Assembly (NCBI GenBank): GCA_031002005.1
Contig: CM061920.1
Location: forward strand, 121,696,095-121,760,094
Direction of reading: 5' to 3'
DNA: 64,000 nt
Source of the DNA: Vandiemenella viatica
Lineage: Eukaryota; Arthropoda; Insecta; Orthoptera; Morabidae
Shown: positions 1 through 11,630 of the stretch, piece by piece
Numbering within the stretch: the stretch's first letter is position 1
How the letters are laid out: each line of letters starts with the position of its first letter
The notes under the pieces: model-generated
What the model was told of the DNA's origin: nothing
Seen by the model: the letters and a program-made list of their open reading frames with translations, nothing else
The model's database searches: none
Program-made: the position numbers and the translations under genes

Positions 1-1100
1 GGAGATGAAGTGTACAGGGGAAGAAATACCTGCAAAATACACGAAACTGGACAGGACAAATAAAGAGTGATGCATGATCGGAGGGAGTTTTTGCACAAGG
101 TAATTTGCGTCCTGAAAACCGGGTAAAATGTCGGCACGAAGCAACTGAATGAACGAGAAGCCTTTGAATTTAGGAACTGTATAGAGAAGATCAATGAAGA
201 AGAAAATGGGGACATTAAAGAAAAGAATAACTATAATTACCAAGGAGAAATGGTAGATTTAGTTAGAACTGAAGAATAGTACGAAGAAGAAGATAATAAG
301 TCTCACGAAAACGGAGTCGGTCATGTGGCAGAGGAATGTGCGTTAACAGGAATATGTTTAGAAGAATTTTAGAACGCGTCTCAGTAAGTAATGATGACGG
401 TTACGATCAATTAAGGAAATAACAAGTTTCTCTGTGAAAAGCAACGCAAGGGTTAAATTATTATCCGTCAGAGCCGGAAGTAAAATAATAACAGTCTAGC
501 TGCACAGGCTGTCGAAACTAAGAGAAGGTTTGTCAAATGAGAAATGTGACTAAGTTATAAATTAGATAGCCAAAGAAGTAGCCAAAACGAAACGTATGTA
601 AAGAAGTTGAGGAGACAGTGTTTTGAAAACGAGATTAGAGAAGTAGTTTTTAAATGATGCAATAAAAATATCAACAACAAAAAATAATTCCAGAAGAAAA
701 GGTAGAAGTGGGGAATCTTAAATAAACTTTGTGGTATTTGGTACTGAAAATAATATATTGGCAGGTATGGGAAGTGAATTAACAGTTATATCTGCCATGC
801 TGCCAAAGAGAAAGAGATTACAGGGATTCTGGTCAAAGGAGCAAATATTGTAGGCACTACGAAGAATTGAAAATCAGCTGATCTATTATTATTAATGACA
901 GCCAACATAATAGTCAAACGATAGGATAAATGATGTGAAGGACGTGAAGAATTGGAAGAAAATAAAAACGATACTCTATATAGGAGGACCAATTCCACAG
1001 AATTTAACTTTTGCGATAGGGTGCCTGTAATAAGAAATTAAGAATGTAATGGATTTAAGATTGTATAGCTTGTAGAAGATATTGTGGATTTTTATTTTGT
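1..1100. other. decayed purine-rich stretch, unidentified
   Basis: This stretch has a purine-rich + strand unlike the AT-rich DNA after it. No frame of 60 codons on the + strand survives, but short + strand open frames remain at about 128-280 (50 codons, rich in Glu, Asn and Lys) and 556-657 (34 codons). Their composition resembles broken coding DNA, perhaps the linker part of a LINE protein, but I see no diagnostic motif. I do not assign a function. Confidence 0.2.
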
Positions 1101-1107
1101 GCTGCTT

Positions 1108-1312
1108 ACGGGTTCACGCCTAGTCGACATTGAGGTCTTAGAGGCGGAATATGTTGGGGGAGGGGGGGAGAAGAAGCTGGAAGGAATTCAACAATCGCCT
1201 TTGAAATAAAGCATCCCGGCATTCGCCTCGAGTGATTTGGGGAAACCATGGAAAATCCATATCTGGATGCCCGGGCGGGGATTCAAACTGGCGTCATCCC
1301 GAAGGTGTGGTG
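1108..1312 (-). repeat. SINE family A, tRNA-derived, minus orientation
   Basis: The sequence matches, element by element, the other family A copies here (20512, 56034, 60585). Shared blocks are the 3' signature gaggtc-ttagaggc, the block around gcatcccggcattcgcct, then gtgatttggggaaaccatgg, then the tRNA-like head with the B-box-like ggggattcaaac. The head lies at the right end, so the element reads on the minus strand. The B box is mutated relative to the copy at 60585. It is a non-autonomous retroposon that would have been mobilised by a LINE. Confidence 0.8.
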
Positions 1313-2323
1313 GTAAGTTGATTGTAAGTATTGATTTGTTATGTATTTGAATTTATGGCCAGTGTGCTACAAAACAGTAGATGATTTTTGATAAGGTATA
1401 GTATTGACGATCTAATTAAGACGTTGTTAGTGTCAACAGATGTAGTATATAATTGTGGTGAAGTGAATATTTTTAAAAAAAATCTAAGTGGTTATGATCA
1501 AATTTTGAATGAATTCGGAATGGCAAGCATTATTGATTTGTGAAGTGAAAAATTAAGTTTCTTACAAAGTATTTTTATCAAATTTTACAAGTGAACAATC
1601 CGTTTTGTCTATTTATTTCTGGCAAAACAATTTGGTTTCGCCGAAATTGGTGTGTGTACAACGATATTTATGTATTTGCTACGTATACTTGTAAATTATG
1701 TATTTGATTATTTATGTAATTAGTCGCAGTCGTCCCACAAATCAATTAGCGTGTTTAGTTTACTGTTTAGTTTAATTAAAGTACAGCAGTTTGACCGGCC
1801 TTATACTCGAGAAGAGACCCGTTGTTCTTGAGTGTGACCAAGGCCAGAGAGAAGTAATTTTTTAGTAGGCCAGGGAGATTGGATTGTACAGAAATTGTCT
1901 GTAGCAATAAACGATCAACGATAAACGATGAGGAACACCTTCACTTGAAACTTCACTAACAATGAGAGATTCTCTTTTATAATGTAATATACCGGTCAAA
2001 ATTGTATTGGGCAGTGATAGTAATTACCAAAAGATGAAATTATGACTATTAGTTAATTTTAAAATTTAGTAAAACAATCAAAGATAGTAAATAAAAACAA
2101 CAAAAATTTCTCTTAACAACTGAGATATTTATTAATTAAACGAATATTATAAAATTTTATCTAAATTAGGTACAGCTATTAAGACATAAAAATTTATGAT
2201 TTTCTTGTGTCAGTTTTTTTTTGTTTGTATTTAAACTGTTATTAAATTTTATCAGCCGTACTATAAAATTCTCAAACAAATGTTTCCAACGAGGTATTCT
2301 GGATTAAAGTTTTTGATACTGAT
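1313..2323. other. AT-rich, no feature recognised
   Basis: No coding frame, inverted repeat or repeat shared with the rest of the window was seen. The part at about 1780-1860 is slightly richer in GC, with no further signal. Confidence 0.5.
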
Positions 2324-2430
2324 GTGCGAGTGGAGACCTTCCCGCCTTACTAACGCAGCGTAATCTTCTCTGGTATTCAGCTGAATGGTGCTTAAACGAC
2401 TCCATTCGGCTAAACACCCCAGAAGATTAT
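2324..2430 (-). repeat. foldback retroposon, degenerate relic
   Basis: This is a short, diverged relative of the palindromic element at 7690 and 61971. The left end carries the family's constant terminal box (gagtggagacc-ttcccg, the reverse complement of gtctccactc). The sequences around 2361-2375 and 2415-2430 are inverted relatives of each other and match the cttctcggg/cccgagaag arms. Most of the middle is missing. No target duplication was found. Confidence 0.5.
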
Positions 2431-3015
2431 GTTCCGTATTTTCTGCTACTGTTTAGCATAAAAACATTATGAATTCAAAACTCTAGATCTAATAACAAAG
2501 GTAAGCAAATTTCTTACAGGCTAATTTTTTAACGCAAAAGATCTCATTTTAAGAAAAATCTGTTGCAAACAAATATACCCAAATATGAATTTTTTTTATA
2601 GAAATGTGGCCAAAAGTATATAAAACAGTTATGGAGTTCTCTTAACTGATAATCTTTAACTATATCTCTGGAGCTTAACTCTGCATGTGTAGAATTCTTT
2701 CTCTATAAGTTATAATATGGAGAAAATGGTAGTATCTATAGTCTTACAACAAACTTCAGATCTCTTAAAATAATAAGATTAGAAATTGTAGGTTGATATT
2801 GGAGAGCGTTTTTTGAGTTTCAGTTTATTGACTCCAATAAATGTTATAATTGAAGATAGTAAATCTTCTTCGCTATAAGAAACTGTACATCAACCAAACA
2901 TTGATTTTTTTATTTTTTTATTACAGTGCAATACATTTTGTTAATAGAAACAAAGTTATCTGCTCAGCTCAGTAACCCCCCATACCACCAACTCATTTGA
3001 GGCAGCTCTTCATTA
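2431..3015. other. AT-rich, no feature recognised
   Basis: The stretch is AT-rich with poly-T runs. No coding or repeat signal was seen. Confidence 0.5.
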
Positions 3016-3530
3016 TCACCAGCGCCATTCATCAGGCTCACACAATTGACAAGTAAGCCGTTTTTCACTTCCACCAGACCATTGGAGTCGGCCGACAATA
3101 TTGAAACTATGTTTGTCAGCAACAGCAAACAAACAGAGTTGCTGCTTGACTGCCTACGGGTACCGATTGGACGGCGACAAAGCGGGTAGCAGCTACCCCA
3201 GAATAGGCGTCAATGGTGCGCCGATATTACAATGGAGAACGCAGATGGGCTTCAATCTGTTCGGCAGGTGCGCCCGCCATTAACGCTGAAAAGTGATGGC
3301 CTGATAGGGGCCGGCTAGGCAGCCCGCAGCTCAGTGACTATGACAGGCCTAGCCAGCTCACAAGGAGCGGCCATTGTGGCTGTCGTAGCGTCGGGTGGCA
3401 AGGCACAAAACACAAAGCGGGCTGGACACAGGGCACACCACGAGATAGAGCAAATTAGCCTTCGCATAGTTATAAACAATAGTAGACGCATGCTTAATGG
3501 TTCCAGTAATTTACAGTTATAATCAAACTC
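3016..3530 (-). pseudogene. GC-rich decayed coding-like segment
   Basis: This segment has clearly higher GC and more CpG than either flank. On the minus strand a frame runs from just after a TAG near 3340 through a start at about 3278 to a TAA at 3227-3229. It then continues open for about 35 codons and breaks near 3128, where a tttg unit is doubled. Past that break another frame stays open towards 3016. The pattern fits an old coding sequence broken by one nonsense change and one 4-base duplication. I do not recognise the protein. It could equally be a GC-rich repeat. Confidence 0.2.
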
Positions 3531-6180
3531 AATTTCCCTGGCTACAAAAGTTTACATCTACAACAAAATATGTAAAGGGCTAGTGTCAAAACGTTTTTCC
3601 CTCTCAAATACATAATGATACCACAGGTAAATTTTTCTGCTAGTTTAGGAAATATGTCAAAAATTACTGGTCATTCTCGGAGACAATTTTTGCAATTTCT
3701 TTTTTATGCCTGGCTACAGTAAATGACCGTAATTATCTAGAAGAATCCTGCTAGAGACTCTAATTGACGCTTTATTAATACGCGAGTCTGAAACTGCATA
3801 ATAACTCACTCGCAAGCACAAAGCTTAAAAGCGACACAGAAATTTCCTAACACTCATTTCCTTCAATTACAAGCTACATTTTTAATGGCCTTGCGAGCTG
3901 TTAGGTAGCGTAGTTGTTACGGATGAACAATTATACAAAAATGATTCCGTTAGGACAACTACCAGTTGTCGCGGTACATAAATTTTCAGGCCGTTATAGA
4001 ACTTTTTTTCTCATCAAAAGTTCTAACAAGATACTTTTATTATTATCATTGTTATTACTGTTATTTATGAGCCATCCATTCCAGCTGATCTATTCTTCTA
4101 AGTTATATATTGTTTTTACTCAAGAGAAGGATCAATCCTCTCCAGAATCACTATGAAATAAGACTATAAGATCCCAGTAGAAACGGCAGAGGAAAACCAT
4201 ATTTAAAAATGTAAGCCAGCAGAATTCCAACATGTACTCTTCCGTATACTTAGAGAATAAAGGGACCTTGAACGTCACCATAGCCTAATGCATAAAAGAA
4301 AAAACATTAGAAGGAGCTTTTTTAAAAAAACTTGTTGATAGATAGATAAGATTTATACATTTACCATAACGTCGCTATCTCAAAAACACTAAATATGTGT
4401 AATAATTGAAATATCATTAAACATTTGTCGCACGTAGTTAATTACACATAATGTTTGTACTCGCAATAGTGTATTTTCATTTCCATAAAACTACCTTTTG
4501 CATGTAGAACTTTATTTCCACGTAATTTATTACAATAATGTGAAGTTTCTCGGTTTCTAATGGAATGAAACTTTTATGGTGAAGAACAGTAATGGAAGCC
4601 TCATATAATAAAGTTCATCGTACATCTACTTTTGTTAGAACCCAACGACATACCATCAAAAAGAATTTATTACCCAGATACAGATATTTAAAATAACAGA
4701 CGGTAAGTGTGTATCCGTTAAAGGAAATGTAATCGTCATTAATTCTATCTTACATAAGTGTGGCTTAGTGTTAGGTCTACAAAAAAAGCATGAAAAGTCT
4801 AAGAAGCCTGACTGATCTACCAATGAACATTGCTAATGATAGTGTAGGTAAATTAACTGTTCATGGTTTGTTGGCAAACATTACCAGAAGAATGTTCTAC
4901 AAAGGCAATTCAACATTACTCTGCATCAAACGAGAGTTCAAGTGAGCTAAAAGTAACTTAAGAATTGTGTTTACAGTACATTTTTCAACGTCGGTACTAA
5001 TCGTAACAAGCGCAAGCAAATATTAGCTTACTAGAATTATATCTACAATTCTTACAATAAATACTATCGTATTTGAGTTGGACATTAATTCATTACCACT
5101 TTTATCATTTTTGTTAAAAAGTTAAATCTCTATATTTTAAGATAAAACTATCAAGAAACTCAAAATTTGACTGTGTTTCTCATTGGTGATTTTTACTAAC
5201 ACATTCCTTCCAGTTATTTTTCCATCGATATAAATCGTTTAAAGATATAATTTTACAGCGTCTTAAATCAATTCGTAATCAAAGAGTGAAAGAATAATAC
5301 CTTAAAAACTGCTTATCCTAAATCATTGTATTGAATCAAAAAATCCCATTTCGTTGCAGTTTAGAATATATTCTTGTATATTTTTCCAGAAAAACTACAA
5401 AATAGCCACAAATATATTTCCCATTCCTTTTGCCTGTTATGTTGCTCATATTTCAGATATATTCTTCTGTCTCAGATAGTAAAATTTACAAAGAAATAAA
5501 AATTAAAAGTTTATATAACACTAAATAGAAGCTTGTAGGTATAATAAGGATACAAAATTTCCATTGTGATTTAAGAAACAACATTATTAAGACATCCTCA
5601 TTTTACTATAGTCAAAACGTTTTTCGTTGCGGACATATGCATCAAAAACAAACACACAGTTCTAAATCTATAAATTGGTGTTAAATTACTGTATATCGAA
5701 GCCATGCAACACAGTTTTGTGACCAGACGAACCTATACAAAAGTGAACTTCCGTTAAGCTGAAATTATGCTGCTCCGATCTTTTATTTTCAGCTGAAGAG
5801 CATTATGGAATGCCCAGATGCAAAACTCTGTAAATCATCATAATTATGTACCTACCGATTTACCATAAGTCTACTACTGTAAAATCGGAATATAATGTGA
5901 CAAAAAGTGGAAACAAAGTTCCAAAGTAGTGAGCATCCGTTTTGCAGTTGGGTTTACGAATACCACCTACAATTAGAGAGAAATGAAACCGAAAATAAAC
6001 GGATCATATAACAACATTATATTTTACAAATCTTGAAAAAGAAATATTGCTTAGAAAATGGCGTAATAGAAGGTAGCTTACAAGATGCTTAAACATAAAA
6101 TCTCCATTACGTTACTTGTTTACTTTTTGACTTTCTTGCTGCTTGTGCATAGTAACTTCCGTGTTACGTTAAATATTGAC
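3531..6180. other. AT-rich, no feature recognised
   Basis: About 2.6 kb of AT-rich DNA. The short ATG frames inside have chance-like low-complexity composition. I saw no repeat shared with other parts of the window. Confidence 0.5.
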
Positions 6181-7676
6181 TAATTCACGATTCTGCTATC
6201 TCCCTCTTCAAACTCCTGCAGCTCAGTGTTTCCTCGGCGCACTCCCGCTTGACGCGGTAATTCCTGCTGTGCCGCTCAGGCAGCTGACAGAAATGGGTCG
6301 CATCCTAGAGGTTCCTCCGCGGGCCAGATTCCTCGCATATTAAAGATGATGCTCCATTTACTGATACTGTACTGGAGTTGTGTGGATTGTTTCCCAATCT
6401 CTGAATGCCGCACAATACCACGGAGCTTTTTATTGTAACTACAGAAAAAGTGAATCACCATTAAATAAATGACTAACATGTGTAAAATACTTTCCGCAAC
6501 AGCATGAAATGGATTCACATAGCCAATATAGACATGATGCTCTTTAACTGTTATTTACAGATCATTCTGTGTACACACAGGACTAATGTATATCTGAATG
6601 CGGCGAAGTGCCACACGTTCTTCTCTGACTACAACTATTTTTGTTTACGTAAACTGATATCAGTGCTATCGCCGCATCATTTGCTTATTTAACTTAAATC
6701 ATTCTAAAATGTTGAACTAGAAGTACAATAAATAAGTCAAATCATCTACGTATCGAAATGATACTGTGAAGAAAAATCGTCACTGTCATTTTAAGATATC
6801 AGTTTAAATCTTCATTGAAAGTATTTGATTATTGATCAGCCATACCGTACAAGAGAAATTTTCAGCGCTTATGGTATTTTGGAATAAGGCAAAATGAACT
6901 GGGCTTAACGGTGGGTACTGAAGTGTTCGTTCTTTGTTTGAAGAATTAGAGACCCATAGTTCCAAATTTTACCAGAATAATTAATGAAAGAAGGATATGA
7001 TTAAAAAGACTGTAAATAGAATAACAAGTTCCTTTGTTACTCAAATGTTTAATCCACAGGACAAAGGCTGTCATTCGCAGTAAGTCTATGCATGAGTAAA
7101 GATATGGAACTCTCTTCGTATTTTAAATATTCGGGATTGACGAAATTCAACCATTAACTTTAACTTCATTGACTAAGCTCCACATTGGAGTAGGTGCAGC
7201 GCCACGAAGTGTAGATTAAAACGGATTAGGGTTCATGGAGAAAAAATAAGTTTTTTCGTCCTAAAATTATACACTTTCTGGATACACTTCGTACTAGATG
7301 ACAACTAAAAACAATACTGACATGAGATAAATTTCCAGCCACTCTCAGTGCGGTTACATATTTATAAATCGATTTATATCCTACGTAACAGTCTGGGAGG
7401 ACGTTTTCGTTATAAAAATATGTGTTTGGATAATTTTAGAATTTACACAGGAAATTGCCAGGGTCTTTTTCAGCCCGCCATTCTTTAAGCTAAATAGTAT
7501 GAATACTTTTTTAATTAAACGAAGCGTAGTGATCATTCAACCGACTACACGTCAGTAAGAGGTGACTTGATGGTACGAGCGAACAGGTTGATCTCTTTTA
7601 CCATTCAGCTTCCATCAGAATACATCGGTTATTGGTAAGCGATAACATCATCGTCTACCTTGCCTATACCCATTTA
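6181..7676. other. mostly featureless; possible small dispersed repeat at 6583-6680
   Basis: A modestly GC-rich patch lies at 6190-6330. The stretch at 6583-6680 contains tgaatgcggcgaagtgccac, which resembles tgaatgcagcgaaatgtata at about 10694, and both lie in frames reading LNAAKC. This may be one dispersed repeat family. Nothing else was recognised. Confidence 0.3.
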
Positions 7677-7981
7677 ACATCTAATAGACTGCAACAAAAT
7701 CTTCTCGGGTGTCCAGCCGGATGGTGGTGTAAAAACACGACGTTTCGACAGCTGACTCTGCTGTCTTCATCAGGTATCTTGTAGCTGTTGCAAGCTGACA
7801 GTCTCTGCCTCGACTGTCAAGGCAGAGACAGTCAGCTGAGAACAACTGCAAGATACCTGATGAAGACAGCAGAGTCAGCTGTCGAAACGTCGTGTTTTTA
7901 CACCACCATCCGGCTGGACACCCGAGAAGATTTTTTTGCATCGATACGCCGGGAAAGTCTCCACTCACACATCTAATAGAC
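7677..7981 (+). mobile_element. palindromic foldback retroposon with 13-bp target duplication
   Basis: An exact 13-bp direct repeat (acatctaatagac, 7677-7689 and 7969-7981) flanks a 279-bp element. Inside, 7690-7785 and 7845-7939 are near-perfect inverted arms (left cttctcgggtgtccagccgg, right ccggctggacacccgagaag), with a second inner hairpin at about 7793-7840. The right end adds 29 bases beyond the palindrome and ends gtctccactcac. The same terminal box ends the copies at 61971 and 2324, so the element has a constant 3' end and a variable 5' end, as a retroposon would. It has no poly-A tail, no internal promoter that I can see and no coding capacity of its own; similar open frames on both strands arise from the palindrome. 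Confidence 0.8.
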
Positions 7982-8683
7982 GGATTGCAGCAAAAGATAC
8001 TTAGATTTTTCCAGTGTATGCAATCACTTATATCGATCGAATACTGTTTATTGGAAGTAACTTAGCGTTTAGCAATGATCTGGAATCTACCTTGCCGTCG
8101 GTTTTCACGGCCAATGAAGGGATTCTCATCAAGTCTCCTAATTATTTCAAGAATTTAGAGAACCTTATCCAATCTCTATTAAATTGATTTTGCGCCCTAT
8201 AAAACGCATTGGTGTCACAGTACCACTCCCATGAAGTGCTGCATTAAGGTGAAGTATGACGCCTGGAAGAAAAGAAGTTTCTTGAAGCAGACGATTAAAC
8301 GCTCAGAGCAGTTGTTCAGCTTCCCCAGTTCAACCCGCCACCCACACGACCTAGACACAAGACCCTCCCGACAAAATAATGCAACTTACCTGCCTTTTTG
8401 TTTGGATGGCAACTGCTGTAAATGTTATTCCGAATGAGACACGGTAGTACTACATTTATTGGGTTGGTATAAAATATTTTGGTTTTATTTTAGGTTAGCA
8501 CCTACAAATACAGAAAGAAATTAACAATTCTCTGATTATTTTGCCCTCACAAATGTTATAAAAATTATCGCTTTGTTTTATATGTTATGACAAATACAAG
8601 TTTTTTTTCACATTTAAGGTGTGATATCAGTGACAGAAAGCTATCTACATGGTGCTGTTCGAAGTTTTACAATGATTGACCAC
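7982..8683. other. no feature recognised
   Basis: A 68-codon ATG frame at 8231-8437 has no recognisable motif and I do not call it a gene. A poly-T run lies near 8600. Confidence 0.45.
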
Positions 8684-9535
8684 TTATGGTTGCATATCAT
8701 CTGACCTGGATGTATGCACTAAATCGGTTGGAAAGGGTGTCACAAAGTCAATATACAGATATCCTCTCCTGAGATAAGCTCCCAACTGTTGTAACTGGTC
8801 CTTGATATCCTGGATACTGGCACTGGAACGGATGTCCGAGCTGATACCACACATGGTGTATCGGAGACAGATCTGGAGATCTCGCTGGCTGAAAAATGGC
8901 TCCACGATATTGTCCCATGAGAGGTAATTCATGAGGACAGGATGTCCGTGACGTATTGTTGTGCCGTCAGAGTTCCCTCAATCACTTCCAGCCGTGACTT
9001 GAAGTCATATCCGATGTATCACCAAGAGTAGTACCGCTGTGCTTCTCTCCAGGACGATGGTCATCCGAATTAGTGCAGAACCGCGATTCAACGCTCAACT
9101 CAATGCGAAGCATTCTTCTGCACTCCATGCTTCCCGGTAACGGCACCACTCCAGTCGTTTATGCTGTAGTTACTCAGACCTGCTGCAACTATTCTCCGAT
9201 CACATATGCGGCATGACACAAAATGTCTATGTCTTGTTCTCAGATGGCAGGCGCAGTTGTGGAAGATTTACGATGTGCTTGGTGCATATTACACCGATCC
9301 TCCCTTGTAGTAGTCAGATGTAATCTAGCGGAACCTTGAAGATGAGTATGCCTGTACTCACTTTCCCATGGAGTCCAACATCGGACCACTGTCATATCCG
9401 AATGCTCCACAAATCTGGATGTTGCACGATTCAAGCAGCCGACCAAATGAAGACCTACAATGCGGCCCCATCACACTCTGTCTAGTGTTTATAACCCTGT
9501 CTCCCACGAGTACGCGGTCTTTCAGTGTCCTTTAG
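8684..9535 (-). pseudogene. Tc1-like transposase relic
   Basis: On the minus strand, reading from 9535 down, the remains of a Tc1/mariner-superfamily transposase appear in broken frames. Near 9530 lies a short RPRTRGRQ-like start. At 9446-9240 comes the N-terminal helix-turn-helix part, with RATSRFVEHSDMTVVRCW and a following LTTTREDR. Around 9130-9050 is a catalytic-region remnant (codons for a Ser-Arg-Phe-like stretch and DDHR). At 8932-8684 the C-terminal part retains a SIQDIKDQLQQLGAYLRRG stretch. Frameshifts separate these parts, so it is not functional. I did not find terminal inverted repeats, so the element borders are unknown. The family assignment is based on recognition of insect Tc1-like proteins. 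Confidence 0.75.
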
Positions 9536-10310
9536 ATTTATTACTCGACATTTGTAACGCTGTTTACGCCACTCTGGTGACCGTTCAAGTTGTCACTTTA
9601 ATTATTTGAATACCGCCTATGGTGTGTACGTGAACGATGTTACATTGAAATCCGATCACGTCGTTTTGATGCCTCAATTCTTTGTCGGGAAGAGTAGTTT
9701 TTTATTTATTTTTTTTAATGGAAAAGGCAAATAAATCCTCTTAATAATTTTCTCACAACGTTCCAACATCATTAAATTGACAAAACCTTCCATTATGCCA
9801 TAAAAATACCTCTGTCATATCAGAAAGAAACTGATCTCATGAAAGAGCACTGGAAGTAGACATACAAACACTTAATACATACTTTAGTAAACTATGTCCA
9901 CAACCTCATTCATATTATTTGTGCCTATTCCTCCTTGACATATGATTCGTAACCACAAATCAGGGAGTGTAAAGTGAAGTCATACTGTTGCGGCATGATG
10001 AAAGCCCTAAATATCTAATTGTCACTTTTGATAATACACTAACCTTCTAGTTACAGCTAAACAAAATCAATGGAATACTTAACATCGTCGAGAAAATAGC
10101 AAGTAGAAACTGGGGATTTGATAAAATTGTTCTATATACTGCAAAATAAGCTTTATATTTCCAAGCTGTTGACTAGTATTCTCCTGTCTGGTTGAACAAT
10201 GCGCACATTCGTAAAATGTATGATGTATTGAAACTGTCCCTTGGGACCCTGCAGTCCACTCAACGTCCACAGCTACGAGTGCTCACCCTTTCTGTTTAAT
10301 CTGAGACGAA
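9536..10310. other. no feature recognised
   Basis: The stretch is AT-rich with short chance-like frames only. No repeat or splice-supported exon was seen. Confidence 0.5.
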
Positions 10311-10400
10311 GCCGGCCCCGGTAGCGCTGGGATACCGAGTTGGCTTTGCGATGCAGGGGTCACCGGTTCGAGTCCGGCCTCACACATGGGTGGTTTTAAT
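10311..10400 (+). repeat. tRNA-like SINE head (family C)
   Basis: This is a tRNA-like segment with an A-box-like region (gtagcgctgggataccgagt, 10321-10340) and a good B box, ggttcgagtcc (10365-10375), inside a ccgg..ccgg acceptor-like context. The spacing fits a Pol III promoter of a tRNA-derived SINE. The sequence after the head is AT-rich and its end cannot be fixed. It is unlikely to be a functional tRNA, because the arms do not pair fully. Confidence 0.6.
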
Positions 10401-11160
10401 TAAGTGTTGTATCCGTACTGTGTTGTCCTTTCACTTGTGCCATGAATAATACCAGAGATTCTATATACGCAAATGGAGGATTAAACGAAACAAAATCGTT
10501 GTCTAAATCACTATAATGCCGAATACCATTTTTTTTTTTTAAAAAATCTGAAACGTAAGGCTACTATTATTACAAAATTTTTAAGCAGTTGTACTCTCAG
10601 TAATTCACTGTTGTATGAATAGTGACAACATTTATTGGCTCTAAAGTTACATTCAATGACGTCCTCCAGCTCAACTGGAAAGAAGGTGAATTTGAATGCA
10701 GCGAAATGTATAACACATCTCTGTGAATTGACATTTCATTCAGCATTCAGGCACCAACTAAGCTTCATTTCACCACGCTGTGAATGGCTTCCGAAGCTAA
10801 CAAAGAAGATGTGCATACGTTTGCACAAATGCGAAATTGGTGAATCAACAGTTTGTGATTCTTTAACTTCCTTCGAGACCCCTCAACATACCTTCCAGTA
10901 CCATTCATGACATCTGAAGGTGGATTTATTGTACCACACGTTGTTACAATAGATGCAGTGTAATATGTTTAGAGTCTGGTCGTAGATTTATAACCTATAT
11001 ATTATATTTCATGATTCTTTGTACTATTTTATTTTACGAAATGATAAAAAGCGGTTTATTAATATCTACGATGAAGAAAAATATATAAAAGTCTTGCAAA
11101 GTGGCTTAACGTTGCTATGGCGTGCAAACTTTTTGCAGGTTTGATTAGCAACAGGTAACA
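10401..11160. other. no gene recognised
   Basis: A 91-codon frame at 10635-10910 contains the LNAAKC-type repeat also seen near 6590 and is probably repeat-derived. The rest is AT-rich without signals. Confidence 0.4.
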
Positions 11161-11164
11161 CTTT

Positions 11165-11630
11165 TCCTCATCGTTCGTGTTACTAGCCCCAGTTCTTACG
11201 CGAGGTGACCTTTCACGGAACATAAACTTTCCGTGTAGTTTGGTGGTTTCCGTCTGGTTACCAAGCGATGCTATATTTTGCTCTGCGATCGTAATCGAAG
11301 ACATTATTTACAAATTAGTGAGTCGTTGTTGTTTAGTTTCACCCGACACAGAAGGCTCGTTGCTACTTGCCCGCAGAGTTCCCGCATGCAATTTTCAAAA
11401 TGCTCCGACCATCACAGAGATACTATCGACCATTATTTATCTTCGGTCATTCGCCGAGTCCCAGACGTAATGTTTTAACCAGAACGCTGTCCATAATTAA
11501 AGGAAACAGCTCATCCGGAGCGACGCCTGGAAGCGAAAACTGTTCGCCATACGACCCATTCGATATTCGCGCACTCCTACTATGTTCAGACCCACTGTTT
11601 AGACAGACGTAATTAACTGTACTTGCCACA
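11165..11630. promoter_or_regulatory. CpG-rich island, possible promoter
   Basis: CpG dinucleotides are dense here: I count about 33 between 11161 and 11580, against few in the flanks, while GC stays moderate. In insect genomes with DNA methylation, CpG-dense patches in an AT-rich background often mark unmethylated promoters or first exons. A possible first coding exon on the minus strand lies within it. This is inference from composition alone; no TATA box or initiator stands out. Confidence 0.35.
11200..11304 (-). CDS. candidate first coding exon, unknown protein
   Basis: On the minus strand an ATG at 11304 in an A-rich context (aataATG) opens exactly 35 codons, then meets a splice-donor-like CGC|GTAAGA at 11200/11199. 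The peptide starts MSSITIAEQN and ends RERSPR; it is hydrophilic and I do not recognise it. The exon sits inside the CpG-rich island. Without splicing, the frame would run on to 11059. No matching downstream exon was identified below 11059. It could be a real gene start or a chance coincidence. Confidence 0.25.

Noticed and set aside
7681..7976. Two overlapping ORFs on opposite strands sharing the peptide MKTAESAVETSCFYTT
   Set aside because: The shared peptide arises because the DNA is a palindrome; it is a foldback repeat, not a pair of related genes or a duplicated protein.
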